Below, in pieces: positions 1 through 8,293 of a DNA stretch of 64,000 nt. Source of the DNA: Pullichristensenella sp963930055 (GTDB lineage: Bacteria > Bacillota > Clostridia > Christensenellales > Aristaeellaceae); assembly GCA_963930055.1 (NCBI GenBank), contig CAWVKS010000003.1:224583-288582 (forward strand), written 5' to 3'. A program made the position numbers and the translations under genes. The notes under the pieces are model-generated. The model had not been told where the DNA came from. It worked only from the letters and a program-made list of their open reading frames with translations, and searched no databases. Every line of letters begins with the position of its first letter. Positions within the stretch are counted from its first letter, which is position 1.

Positions 1-32
1 CCGGGAACGCTCTTTTCAAACAACAGCTTCAT
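1..32 (-). CDS. gcvPB: glycine dehydrogenase (decarboxylating) subunit 2, 5' end only
   Basis: Only the first ten codons lie in the window; they read MKLLFEKSVP, a typical GcvPB amino terminus. The ATG overlaps the gcvPA stop codon as ATGA, so translation is probably coupled. GcvPB carries the PLP lysine of the split P-protein and pairs with GcvPA in the glycine cleavage system. The call rests on the short N-terminus plus operon order gcvT-gcvH-gcvPA-gcvPB. Confidence 0.8.
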   Translation of the reverse strand, partial: MKLLFEKSVP

Positions 33-1339
33 GCCAGCACCTCCCCGATGGCCGCGACCAGTTCGTCGATGTCGGCTCTGCTGTTCATCTCCGTGGCGCA
101 CCACAGTATGCCCTCGTCCACCGGCAGCCCGGCGAGTATGCCCTTCTCCGCCAGCGCCGAAACCAGTTCATCCTTGCCTGCCGGGCAGGCGGTGACGAAC
201 TCGTGGAAGAACGGCCCCTCGTGCAGGGGCGCGAAGCCGATTCTGGCAAGCTCCCCGCGCAGATAGGCTGCCTTGGCGTGGCACTGGCGCGCCACTTCGC
301 GCAGGCCCGTTTCGCCCATCGCCGCCATGTACACGGCGGCGGTCATCGCGCACAGCGCCTGGTTGGAGCAGATGTTCGAAGAAGCCTTTTCGCGGCGGAT
401 GTGCTGCTCGCGCGCCTGCAGGGTCAGCACAAAGGCACGCTCGCCGCGATCGTCCGTGGTTTCGCCGACGATGCGGCCTGGCAGTTTGCGCATCAGCGCC
501 TTGGTGGTGGCCATAAAGCCCAAATACGGCCCGCCAAAGGAGAGCGGCATGCCCAGCGGCTGCCCTTCGCCCACGGCCACGTCCGCGCCGACCTCACCGG
601 GCGTTTTGTAAAGCGCGCAGGCGATGGGGTTGACGCTCAAGATGAACTTGGAACGGTTTTCGTGGACGATCTTTGCGACGGTTTCCCCGTCCTCGACGAG
701 GCCAAAATAGTTGGGCGACTGCAACAGCACGCAGGCCACGTCCTTGTTAAGCATGGAAGAGAGCGCCTCCATGTCCGTGCGCCCGTCTTTCAGCGGAATG
801 GTCCGAATCTCCACATCCGCGCCAAAGGCGTAGGTGCGCACCGTCTCCAGCGTCATCGGGTGCACGCCCTCGGACACCAGCGCCACGCGGCGCTTTCCGT
901 CCACCAGCATGTTCACGGCCTCGGCGGCGGCGGTGGCGCCGTCGTAGACCGAGGCGTTGGAAACGTCCATGCCGGTCAGTTCGCAGATCATCGTCTGGTA
1001 TTCAAAGATGGACTGCAGCACGCCCTGGCTCATCTCCGCCTGATAGGGCGTGTAGGCGGTGACGAACGTCTCCTTGGAAGTCACCGCGCCGACCACGGCG
1101 GGTATGTAGTGGTTGTACGCGCCCGCGCCGCGGAAGATGGAGCGGTAGACGCGGTTCTTCGCCGCCACGCCGCGCATCTCGCGGGAAAGCGCCAGTTCCG
1201 AAAGCCCCGGCTCGAGGTCGAGTTTTTTGACGCGCAACGCCTCCGGCACGGAGGCAAACAGTTCCTCCGGCCGGTCAAGGCCGATGGCGCGCAGCATTTC
1301 CGCGCGCTCGGAGCGCGTGGAGGGGATGTATCCGCCCAT
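29..1339 (-). CDS. gcvPA: glycine dehydrogenase (decarboxylating) subunit 1
   Basis: 436 residues, the usual size of the alpha subunit of the two-part P-protein, which decarboxylates glycine and passes the aminomethyl group to lipoyl-GcvH. The amino terminus MGGYIPSTRSERAEML and the internal YTPYQAEMSQG and LTLQAREQHIRREKA segments are family signatures. The start at 1339 was chosen because GAGGAGG lies seven bases upstream and the gcvH stop is immediately before it; a longer upstream reading would run through gcvH. It is third in the riboswitch-controlled gcv operon, and the following gcvPB ATG overlaps its stop. Confidence 0.96.
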   Translation of the reverse strand: MGGYIPSTRSERAEMLRAIGLDRPEELFASVPEALRVKKLDLEPGLSELALSREMRGVAAKNRVYRSIFRGAGAYNHYIPAVVGAVTSKETFVTAYTPYQAEMSQGVLQSIFEYQTMICELTGMDVSNASVYDGATAAAEAVNMLVDGKRRVALVSEGVHPMTLETVRTYAFGADVEIRTIPLKDGRTDMEALSSMLNKDVACVLLQSPNYFGLVEDGETVAKIVHENRSKFILSVNPIACALYKTPGEVGADVAVGEGQPLGMPLSFGGPYLGFMATTKALMRKLPGRIVGETTDDRGERAFVLTLQAREQHIRREKASSNICSNQALCAMTAAVYMAAMGETGLREVARQCHAKAAYLRGELARIGFAPLHEGPFFHEFVTACPAGKDELVSALAEKGILAGLPVDEGILWCATEMNSRADIDELVAAIGEVLA

Positions 1340-1340
1340 C

Positions 1341-1727
1341 TTACGCCTCCTCGGTGGCGCAGAAGGCCTCGTAGGCCGCCGCGTCGAGCAGTTCCTCGCG
1401 GTCGGAAATATCGCTGACCTCGAAGATCCACGCCTCATAGGGGGATTCGTTGAGCTTTTCCGGGGCGTTTTCCAGATCATTGTTGGCGGCGGACACCGTG
1501 CCGGTCACGGGGCTGACGATGTCGGCCACGGCCTTGACCGATTCCACGTCGCAGGCCGCCTCGCCGGCGGTGACGCCGTCGCCCTCGCCGGGCAGGTTGA
1601 CAAAGACGATGTCGCCCAGGCTGTTCTGGGCAAAGTCGGTGATGCCGACGCGGGCGGTCGTCTCGCCCGTGAACTGCACCCATTCGTGGGATTTGGTGTA
1701 GAGAAGCTCCGCGAGAACATGCGCCAT
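1341..1727 (-). CDS. gcvH: glycine cleavage system H protein
   Basis: 128 residues; the lipoyl carrier that shuttles the aminomethyl intermediate between GcvP, GcvT and the L-protein. The biotin/lipoyl domain shows the attachment motif ESVKA near residue 60 (lysine is lipoylated), preceded by LGDIVFVNLPG. The start MAHVLAELLYTKSHEW is supported by GGAGG nine bases upstream; upstream in-frame codons lack such a site. It lies 32 bp after gcvT and one base before gcvPA. No lipoate ligase or lpd gene is visible nearby. Confidence 0.97.
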   Translation of the reverse strand: MAHVLAELLYTKSHEWVQFTGETTARVGITDFAQNSLGDIVFVNLPGEGDGVTAGEAACDVESVKAVADIVSPVTGTVSAANNDLENAPEKLNESPYEAWIFEVSDISDREELLDAAAYEAFCATEEA

Positions 1728-1759
1728 GGATGATTCCTCCTTCAATATCGTTTTGTCCG

Positions 1760-2830
1760 TCACTTCGCGCGCTTGTAGAACGGCAGCGGCACGATCTCGG
1801 CGGCCACGCGCCGCCCGCGCACGTCCGCTTCCACCTGCGTGCCGACTTGTGTATATCTGCTGTCCACCAGCGCCATGGCGTAGGCCCCGCCCAGATACGG
1901 CAGATGCGTGCCGCTGGTGGTGACGCCGATCTTTTCCGCGCCGATGTACACATCCTGCCCCTCGCGGACGATGCCCCTGCCCGTCGTCTTGAGGCCGACG
2001 CGGGCGCGGGGCGTGCCGCGCTTTATCATGGCCTCGCGGCCGACAAATTCGTGTTCCGGCTTCACCGCCCAGCCAAGCCCGGCCTCCAGGGGCGATATAT
2101 CGTCGGTCATCTCGTGGCCGTAGAGGGGCATGGCGGCCTCGAGACGCAGCGTGTCGCGCGCGCCCAGCCCGCAGGGCTCGGCTCCGGCCTTTAAAAGCGC
2201 GCGGAACAGCGTTTCCGCGTCCTCCGGCCTGCAGTAGAGCTCATAGCCCCACTCGCCGGTGTAGCCCGTGCGCGAGAGCATGCATTTGACGTTCGCCACC
2301 TCCACCTCGGGCACGAAGTGGTAGTACTTTTTCGGCAGCGCCTCCTCGGGCAAAAAGCCCAGCAAGAGTTCCTTGGACTTCGGCCCCTGCAGCGCCAGTT
2401 GCGCCCATTCGTCGGAGACGTCCGTCATCGTCACGTCCTCCAGCAGATGCGCGCGCATCCAGTTTACGTCCTTTTCGCGGTTGGCGGCGTTGACCACGGC
2501 CATGTAACGCGCGTCGTCAAAGCGGCACACCACCAGGTCGTCCACGATGCCGCCTTCCTCGTTGAGCATCGGCGAATAGCGCACCTGCCCGTCCACCATG
2601 CCGGTCATGTCGTTGGCCATCAGATAGTTGAGCGCCTTCAGCGCCCCCTCGCCCTCAAAGAGCACCTCGCCCATGTGCGATACGTCGAACAGGCCCACGC
2701 CCTCGCGCACGGCCATGTGCTCGTGGATGACGCCCTTTGGGTACTGCACCGGCAAAAGGTAGCCCGCGAAGGGCACGATGCGCCCGCCCAGCTCCACGTG
2801 CAGGTCATACAGCGGCGTCTTGCGTTCCAT
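1760..2830 (-). CDS. gcvT: aminomethyltransferase (glycine cleavage T protein)
   Basis: 356 residues, full family length; transfers the methylene group from aminomethyl-GcvH to tetrahydrofolate and releases ammonia. Family segments seen are the N-terminal MERKTPLYDLHVELGG, the VGLFDVSHMGE stretch, the folate-site TGYTGEWGYELY and the C-terminal beta-barrel ending VPLPFYKRAK. Two ATGs six bases apart precede MERK; the second (2830) has the better spacing from the GGGGG Shine-Dalgarno. First gene of the operon, directly behind the glycine riboswitch. Confidence 0.97.
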   Translation of the reverse strand: MERKTPLYDLHVELGGRIVPFAGYLLPVQYPKGVIHEHMAVREGVGLFDVSHMGEVLFEGEGALKALNYLMANDMTGMVDGQVRYSPMLNEEGGIVDDLVVCRFDDARYMAVVNAANREKDVNWMRAHLLEDVTMTDVSDEWAQLALQGPKSKELLLGFLPEEALPKKYYHFVPEVEVANVKCMLSRTGYTGEWGYELYCRPEDAETLFRALLKAGAEPCGLGARDTLRLEAAMPLYGHEMTDDISPLEAGLGWAVKPEHEFVGREAMIKRGTPRARVGLKTTGRGIVREGQDVYIGAEKIGVTTSGTHLPYLGGAYAMALVDSRYTQVGTQVEADVRGRRVAAEIVPLPFYKRAK

Positions 2831-2853
2831 CGGCATCCCCCTTTCAAGATGTA

Positions 2854-2890
2854 TAAAAAATGAGAGGCGCGTCAATACAACGCGCCTCTG
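2854..2890 (-). terminator. riboswitch-controlled intrinsic terminator before gcvT
   Basis: On the minus strand AGAGGCGCG (2881-2889) pairs with CGCGCCTCT (2863-2871), followed by ATTTTTT. The 5' arm of this hairpin is also the 3' flank of the second glycine aptamer, so ligand binding and termination are mutually exclusive: the layout of an ON switch that permits gcv transcription when glycine is abundant. Confidence 0.85.
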
Positions 2891-3045
2891 TTTCAGACCT
2901 GAAAGATTCTCCCGCAGGATTGCTTCTTCGGTGCCGCAAGCGGCTTTCCAGAGTTTCGTCCGGTGCCGGTCCTTTTGCCTGAGAGTTGTCTGCGCATTCC
3001 CCTTCGGCGCCGCCTGGCGGTCTCTCCCGGAACCATCGCACGAAT
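2881..3045 (-). ncRNA. tandem glycine riboswitch (gcvT motif)
   Basis: Read on the minus strand, the leader contains GGGAGAGACC, then CCGAAGGGG, then the hallmark CTCTCAGGCAAAAGGAC of the first aptamer. A short linker follows, then a second aptamer with CTCTGGAAAGCC, CCGAAGAAGC, GGGAGAATC and TTTCAGGTCTG. Two aptamers in tandem before gcvT match the known cooperative glycine riboswitch class. Outer boundaries are approximate. It lies between the sigma-A promoter at 3070-3098 and the terminator at 2854-2890. Confidence 0.95.
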
Positions 3046-3069
3046 CCTTATGCAGTTTTTCCTATCCCT

Positions 3070-3098
3070 ATTGTAACGGAATCCGCCGTCCCTGTCAA
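3070..3098 (-). promoter_or_regulatory. sigma-A promoter of the gcv operon
   Basis: Minus strand TTGACA (3093-3098), a 17-base spacer and TACAAT (3070-3075). Transcription would start near 3063 and run straight into the glycine riboswitch. Immediately upstream is the palindrome GGGCAATTTGCCC (3099-3111). Confidence 0.9.
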
Positions 3099-3128
3099 GG
3101 GCAAATTGCCCGGCGCGGAAGCGCCCTG

Positions 3129-6100
3129 CTATTCCACGGTCTTGAGCGATTCGGCCATGTTGATCTTCTCCAGCTTCACCCGCAATGCGAGGTTGACCAG
3201 TATGGCGAACACAAACGTCAGCGCCACGGAAATCGCGTAGCTCAGGAGCGATATGCGCACGTCGAAGCGGATCATGTCGATCCTGATCTGCGCCATCACG
3301 AAGGCGTGCAGCGCCTTGCCCATGGGAAGCCCCGCCAGGGCGGCGATGAAGCAGAGCAGGAAGTTTTCCGAGAACACATAGGAAGCCGTCTCCTTGGGGA
3401 GGAAGCCCAGCACCTTGACGGTGGCGATTTCCCGCGTGCGCTCGGTGATGTTGATGTTGGTGAGGTTGTAAAGCACGATGAACGCCAGCGCCCCAGCGGA
3501 AAAGACGATGAGTATGACGATGTAATCCAGGCTCTCCATCATGCTGTTGACGCGGTCGCGCATGTCGAGGTTGGCCGACACGTTGGCCACGCCGTCCACG
3601 GAGGAGAGCTCCGCCGCCTTCCCGCGCGGGTCCACGTCCCCGTCCACGGCCACGTAGGCGCTCTTGACCTCGGGCGCGTAGCCCCACTGCGCCTTGAGCG
3701 TCTCCGGGCGGGCGTAAACGTAGTTGTAGACGTAGTTTTCAAACACGCCGGAGATGGTGAGTTGCGCCGGGCTCATGTCGCTGTCGCGCACGGTGATGGT
3801 GTCGCCCACGCCCGCGCCCAGCGATTCGGAAAGCCCCTGGGAGATCACCGCCTCGCCCTCCCCGGGCAGGGAGACGGGCGTCTCGCCCATGTGCATGTCG
3901 ATAAAGCCGTCCAAATTTTCCGCCTGCGTGGCGACGAGGTAAACGGACTTGGTCACATCGCCCGCGGAGGCGTCCACGCTGCTTTCGTGGACAAAGAGCA
4001 CGTCCGCGTCCTCCCCGGCCTCGCGGCGGAACGTTTGCTGCGCGGCTTCGTCCTGCGCGTCTGCGAAGGTGACGGAGATATCGTAGAGCGTGATCTCGTC
4101 GAACTGGTAGTTGACCACGTCGCTGATGGAATCGCGGATGCCCATGCCGGTAACCAGCAGCGCCGTGCAGCCGCCGATGCCGATCACCATCATCACCAGG
4201 CGCTTTTTGTAGCGGAAGATGTTGCGGATGGTGAGCTTGTGCATGAACGACAGCCGCCGCCACAGGGGGCGGACGCGCTCGAGCAGTATGCGCTTGCCGG
4301 CCTTGGGCGCGGCGGGGCGCAGAAGCTGCGCCGGGGCGAGGTTCAACTCGCGGCGCACGGAGAACCACGTGGCCCCCACGGAGCAGAGCAGCGCCGCGCC
4401 CAGGGCCAGCGCGCCCATGCCCCAGTCAAACACCAATTCGATCTCGGCAAAGCCGTACATCAGGCTGTACGCCATCCAGATGACCTTGGGGAACACCGTG
4501 GAGCCGAAGAAGAAGCCGATGACGCTGCCGATGGTGGCGGCGCTGCCGGAATAAAAGACGAATTTCCCCATGATGGCGCGCGGCGTGTAGCCCATGGCCT
4601 TGAGCACGCCGATCTGCGTGCGCTGCTCGTCCACCATGCGCGTCATCGTGGTCATGCACACCAGCGCCGCCACCATGAAGAAGAACAGGGGAAAGACCAT
4701 GGCGATGCTTTCCACGATCTGCGAATCGCTCTCAAAGCAGGCGTAGCCGATGTTGGCGGAACGGTCGAGCACATACACGTCCGGCTCGTCGATCTCGGCG
4801 ATCTTTTCCCGCGCGTCGGCGATCTCGCCGCGGGCGTCGGCCAGCTCGCGCTCGGCCTGCATAAATTCGCGGTCGGCCTGCGCGCGGCCGTCCTCATATT
4901 CCTCGATGCCGTCGGCCAGCTCCGCCTTCGCGTCCTCCAGTTCGGCGCGGCCGTCGATGAGCTGCTGTTCGCCGTCCTCGATCTGGGCAAGCGCGTCGCG
5001 CAATTCGGCGCGGCCGCTGCTGATCTGCCGCCGGGCGGAGGCAAATTCGCGGTCGGCCTGTTCGCGCCCCGCCTCCACCTGGGCAAGGCCGGATTCCAGC
5101 TGCGGCAGGGCCGCCTGCATCTGCTGGTAGCTTTCGATATAGCCGCCCTCCTCGATGACGGCGAGCCCCGCCTGCGCCTGGGCGAGCTGTTCCTGCAAGG
5201 CGGCGAGCTGTCCCTCGATCTGGGCAAGCGTCGCGTCGTAGGCGGCCTCATACTGGGTAAGCTGCTCCTGCAACGTATCCCGCTGCGTCTGCGCGGCGGC
5301 GATCTGGTTGTCAAAGTTCGCGGCAGTCGAAGCGATCTCCGCCACGACGCCCTCCAGCGCCGGGCGTTTCTCCGCCAGCGCGGCCTCGATCTCGGCGCGA
5401 CGGTCGGCGTCGGGCGAAGGCGTGAGCGTGGCAAGCTCCGCTTCGGCGGCGGCGATCTCCCCGTCTATGGCAGACAACTGCCCGTTCAGGTCGCCAAGCG
5501 CCGCGTTGCGCTCGTCCTGCAGCGCGGAAAGGCCGCCCTCGGCCTGCGAGAGCTGCTCCGCCAGCGCGTCGTATTCGCCCTGCGCCGTGGCAATGCGGCC
5601 TTCGTAATCGCTTTGCACGCCGGCGATCTGGCCGTCCAGTTCTCCCCTGCGGCTTTCCAGGGAAGCGATCTCCCCCTGCAGGGCGGCGATGCGCTCGGCG
5701 TCGGCCTCGGGGTCGAGGGCGGAGAGCTCGTCCCGCTTGGCGGAGATGTCGCCCTCCACCTGCGAAAGCTCGCTTTGCAGCGGGGCAAGGGCGTTGTCGC
5801 GTTCCGTCGTGAGGGCGGAAACATTGCCATGCGCCGCCGTCACCTGCGTGGAAAGGCCGTCGCGCGCCGCCTGCGCTTCGCTGATGCGCGCCTCATAGTC
5901 CGCGGATGTGGAATCGAGCGTGCCCTGCACGCCATCGCGCTGCGAACGCAGATCGGCAAGCTGGGCGTTCAGTTCGGCAATGCGCGCGTCGTCGCCGGGC
6001 TGCAAGGTGGCGAGTTCGGCTTCCAGGGCGGCGATCTCCTCCTCCAGCGCCGCGCGCCGGCCCTCCAGCCGCCCCAGCGCTTCTTCCTTCTGGCCGTTCA

Positions 6101-7358
6101 ATACGGAAACGGCCTGTTCTGCCGCGGCCAGGCCGCCGCGCAGCTGTTCGCCGGCGGCGTTCAGTTCATCGCGCGCCGCCTGCGCCTGCGCAACGCCGCC
6201 CTCCAGCTGGGAGACGCCCTCAGTCAGCTGCGCGTACTGTTCGAGCACGCCGCTTTCCTCGATCTGCGCCATGCCGTCCTGCACGGTGGCGAGCTGCGCC
6301 TCCAATTGCGCCTGCGTTTCATTGAGCTGGGCGTAGGTGCTCGCCTCGGCGCTCTCCAGCTGGCTCTCGGCGCTGTTTAGCTCCCGGCGGCCGGAATCAT
6401 ACTGGGCGCGGCCGTCGATCAGCTCCTGTTCGCTGTCCCTGAGCACCTGTTCGCCCACGATGATGTCGGCGCGGCCGGCGGTGATCTCGTCCAGCGCGTC
6501 GAGCAGTTCGCGCTCGGCCTCGTCGCGCTGTTCGAGGTATTCCGTATAGCCCTCGTCGTATTCGGCCACGCCGTCGTCCAGCTCCGATTCGGCGTCGCCC
6601 ACCAGCGTCTCAAAGCGCTCGCGAGCCTGCGATTCGCCGGAATGGGTCATGCTGTCCTCGTATTGCTCCACGCCGGCCTGGTATTCGTCGGAATAGATCT
6701 CGCCCTCGGTATCGAGGCGGATGTAGATGTCGGTGTAGTAGTCGCAGTCAAAGCCCCCATAGGGGATGTAGGCAAAGGCCATCACCGCGCCGGTGCCCAG
6801 GGAGGTGCTGCCGCGCTCGTAGTTGAGGTAGGTGGGGGAGTTGCCCAGCCCGACGATGGTGTATTCGCGGAAGGCGAACATGTCGAGCGTGTCCTCGTCG
6901 TTGGTCTCGGAAAGGACGATCTTCTTGCCGATGCTGTCCACGGGGAAGAACTGCGCGTCGGCCACCGCCTCGTTGCCAGCGCGGGGCAGGCGTCCGGCGG
7001 TGAGGCTGATCTCATTGACGTCCTCGGTGAGGGAATTGAAGATGACCACGCCGGACATGTCCAGGGCGGTCACGTCCACCAGCGCGTCCTGGCTGACGGC
7101 GCCGGCGGCGGCGGTCACGCCGTCTATGTCGGCAAAGGCGTCGGCGTCGCCCTGGTCGAAGCCCACGGTGGAGACCAGGCGGTAGTCGTACATGCTCTGG
7201 CGGTCCAGATAGTCGTCGCCCGTCTCCACCATGGCGTCGCGGCAGACGCGCAGGCCGCAAAAAAAGCCCACGCCAAGGGCGACGATCGCCAGGATCGCCA
7301 GATACCGCCCCAGGCTCTTGCGGATCTCCCGCAAGGAACTTTTTCGCAGCGCTTTCAT
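3129..7358 (-). CDS. ABC transporter permease, FtsX/MacB type, with giant coiled-coil insert
   Basis: 1409 residues, roughly twice to three times a normal FtsX-like permease. A transmembrane helix at about residues 16-36 is followed by a MacB-like extracytoplasmic segment. From about residue 240 to 880 there is an almost uninterrupted Ala/Glu/Gln/Leu-rich coiled coil with repeated SQLE, AELA and AQIE heptads. Next come an FtsX core (about 925-1080), a second extracytoplasmic domain and three C-terminal helices ending in a second FtsX core. The ATG lies just after the stop of the ATPase gene at 7360-8061, so the two form one transporter, possibly for lipid, peptide or envelope-stress cargo. 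No substrate can be read from the sequence. Confidence 0.92.
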   Translation of the reverse strand: MKALRKSSLREIRKSLGRYLAILAIVALGVGFFCGLRVCRDAMVETGDDYLDRQSMYDYRLVSTVGFDQGDADAFADIDGVTAAAGAVSQDALVDVTALDMSGVVIFNSLTEDVNEISLTAGRLPRAGNEAVADAQFFPVDSIGKKIVLSETNDEDTLDMFAFREYTIVGLGNSPTYLNYERGSTSLGTGAVMAFAYIPYGGFDCDYYTDIYIRLDTEGEIYSDEYQAGVEQYEDSMTHSGESQARERFETLVGDAESELDDGVAEYDEGYTEYLEQRDEAERELLDALDEITAGRADIIVGEQVLRDSEQELIDGRAQYDSGRRELNSAESQLESAEASTYAQLNETQAQLEAQLATVQDGMAQIEESGVLEQYAQLTEGVSQLEGGVAQAQAARDELNAAGEQLRGGLAAAEQAVSVLNGQKEEALGRLEGRRAALEEEIAALEAELATLQPGDDARIAELNAQLADLRSQRDGVQGTLDSTSADYEARISEAQAARDGLSTQVTAAHGNVSALTTERDNALAPLQSELSQVEGDISAKRDELSALDPEADAERIAALQGEIASLESRRGELDGQIAGVQSDYEGRIATAQGEYDALAEQLSQAEGGLSALQDERNAALGDLNGQLSAIDGEIAAAEAELATLTPSPDADRRAEIEAALAEKRPALEGVVAEIASTAANFDNQIAAAQTQRDTLQEQLTQYEAAYDATLAQIEGQLAALQEQLAQAQAGLAVIEEGGYIESYQQMQAALPQLESGLAQVEAGREQADREFASARRQISSGRAELRDALAQIEDGEQQLIDGRAELEDAKAELADGIEEYEDGRAQADREFMQAERELADARGEIADAREKIAEIDEPDVYVLDRSANIGYACFESDSQIVESIAMVFPLFFFMVAALVCMTTMTRMVDEQRTQIGVLKAMGYTPRAIMGKFVFYSGSAATIGSVIGFFFGSTVFPKVIWMAYSLMYGFAEIELVFDWGMGALALGAALLCSVGATWFSVRRELNLAPAQLLRPAAPKAGKRILLERVRPLWRRLSFMHKLTIRNIFRYKKRLVMMVIGIGGCTALLVTGMGIRDSISDVVNYQFDEITLYDISVTFADAQDEAAQQTFRREAGEDADVLFVHESSVDASAGDVTKSVYLVATQAENLDGFIDMHMGETPVSLPGEGEAVISQGLSESLGAGVGDTITVRDSDMSPAQLTISGVFENYVYNYVYARPETLKAQWGYAPEVKSAYVAVDGDVDPRGKAAELSSVDGVANVSANLDMRDRVNSMMESLDYIVILIVFSAGALAFIVLYNLTNINITERTREIATVKVLGFLPKETASYVFSENFLLCFIAALAGLPMGKALHAFVMAQIRIDMIRFDVRISLLSYAISVALTFVFAILVNLALRVKLEKINMAESLKTVE

Positions 7359-7359
7359 A

Positions 7360-8061
7360 TTACCACTCGATCTCCTCGACGGGGACGACGTTATCGTTGA
7401 TGCGTTTGGAGGCGACCATGCCGTTCTTGATCTCTATGATGCGGTCGGCCATGGCGGTGATCGCCTGGTTGTGGGTGATGATGACCACGGTGATGCCCTT
7501 TTCGCGCGCCGTGTCCTGCAAAAGCTTCAAAATGGCCTTGCCGGTGTTGTAGTCGAGCGCGCCGGTAGGCTCGTCGCACAAAAGCAGCTTGGGGTTCTTG
7601 GCCAGCGCCCGGGCGATGGCCACGCGCTGCTGCTCGCCGCCGGAGAGCTGGGCGGGAAAGTTGTTCATGCGCCCGGCCAGCCCCACCTGCTTGAGCACCT
7701 TGCGCGGCTGCAGGGGCCGCCGGCTCAACTGCGCGGCCAGTTCCACGTTTTCCAGCGCCGTCAAGTTGGGCACGAGGTTATAAAACTGAAAGACGAAGCC
7801 TATGTCGTAGCGGCGGTATTTGGTCAGGGCCTTGGAAGAATAGCGGGAGATGTCGCGCCCGTCGAGCATCACCTTGCCCGAGGTCAACGTGTCCATGCCG
7901 CCGAGTATGTTGAGCAGCGTGGTCTTGCCCGCGCCGGACGCGCCAACGATCACGCAGATCTCGCCCTTCTCGATCTCAAAGGTGATGTCGCGCAGGGCGT
8001 CGATGGTGACTTCGCCCATGCGGTACTGTTTTTTGACCTTGCGGAATTCGACGTAGGCCAT
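7360..8061 (-). CDS. ABC transporter ATP-binding protein, LolD/MacB family
   Basis: 233 residues. Walker A GASGAGKTTLL, Q-loop FVFQFYNL, signature LSGGEQQRVAIARAL, Walker B LLLCDEPTGALD and the H-loop ITHNQ are all present, typical of the MacB/LolD/SalX type that pairs with FtsX-like permeases. The second of two close ATGs (8061) is preferred because GGAGG then sits nine bases away. First gene of a two-gene operon with the coiled-coil permease downstream. Confidence 0.95.
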   Translation of the reverse strand: MAYVEFRKVKKQYRMGEVTIDALRDITFEIEKGEICVIVGASGAGKTTLLNILGGMDTLTSGKVMLDGRDISRYSSKALTKYRRYDIGFVFQFYNLVPNLTALENVELAAQLSRRPLQPRKVLKQVGLAGRMNNFPAQLSGGEQQRVAIARALAKNPKLLLCDEPTGALDYNTGKAILKLLQDTAREKGITVVIITHNQAITAMADRIIEIKNGMVASKRINDNVVPVEEIEW

Positions 8062-8093
8062 GCGCATCCGCCTCCACCCTTTATACCAGTATA

Positions 8094-8102
8094 ATTATAC
8101 CA
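8094..8102 (-). promoter_or_regulatory. extended -10 promoter of the ABC operon
   Basis: Minus strand TGGTATAAT about 30 bases upstream of the ATPase start; the -35 region is poor, consistent with an extended -10 element. A nearly repeated TATAC follows. Confidence 0.55.
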
Positions 8103-8195
8103 CGCGGACAAAGGGAAATTGTGTCTAAAAGGAAAACTGTTTCGGGCAGGAACGTGAAATAGAAGGCGATGATTTTATGCCGCCTTTATACGGGG

Positions 8196-8230
8196 CAAAA
8201 GCCGCCCTCCCGACGGGGGAGAACGGCTTT
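8196..8230 (-). terminator. probable terminator of the two-component operon
   Basis: Minus strand hairpin AAAGCCG...CGGCTTTT with a G/C-rich inner stem (CTCCC/GGGAG) about 65 bases after the kinase stop, followed by a short T tract. The remainder of the 8062-8293 gap holds the ABC promoter. Confidence 0.55.
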
Positions 8231-8293
8231 GGGAAGAAGGGCGCAATGGCCGCATCTGCTCTTGCCCCAGTGCAATTTTTGCGTTTGTGGGCT

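Noticed and set aside
2778..6380. Plus-strand open frame of 1200 codons
   Set aside because: It mirrors the ABC permease and its GC-rich coiled coil; the frame is His/Arg/Gly-rich with no domain and no ribosome site.
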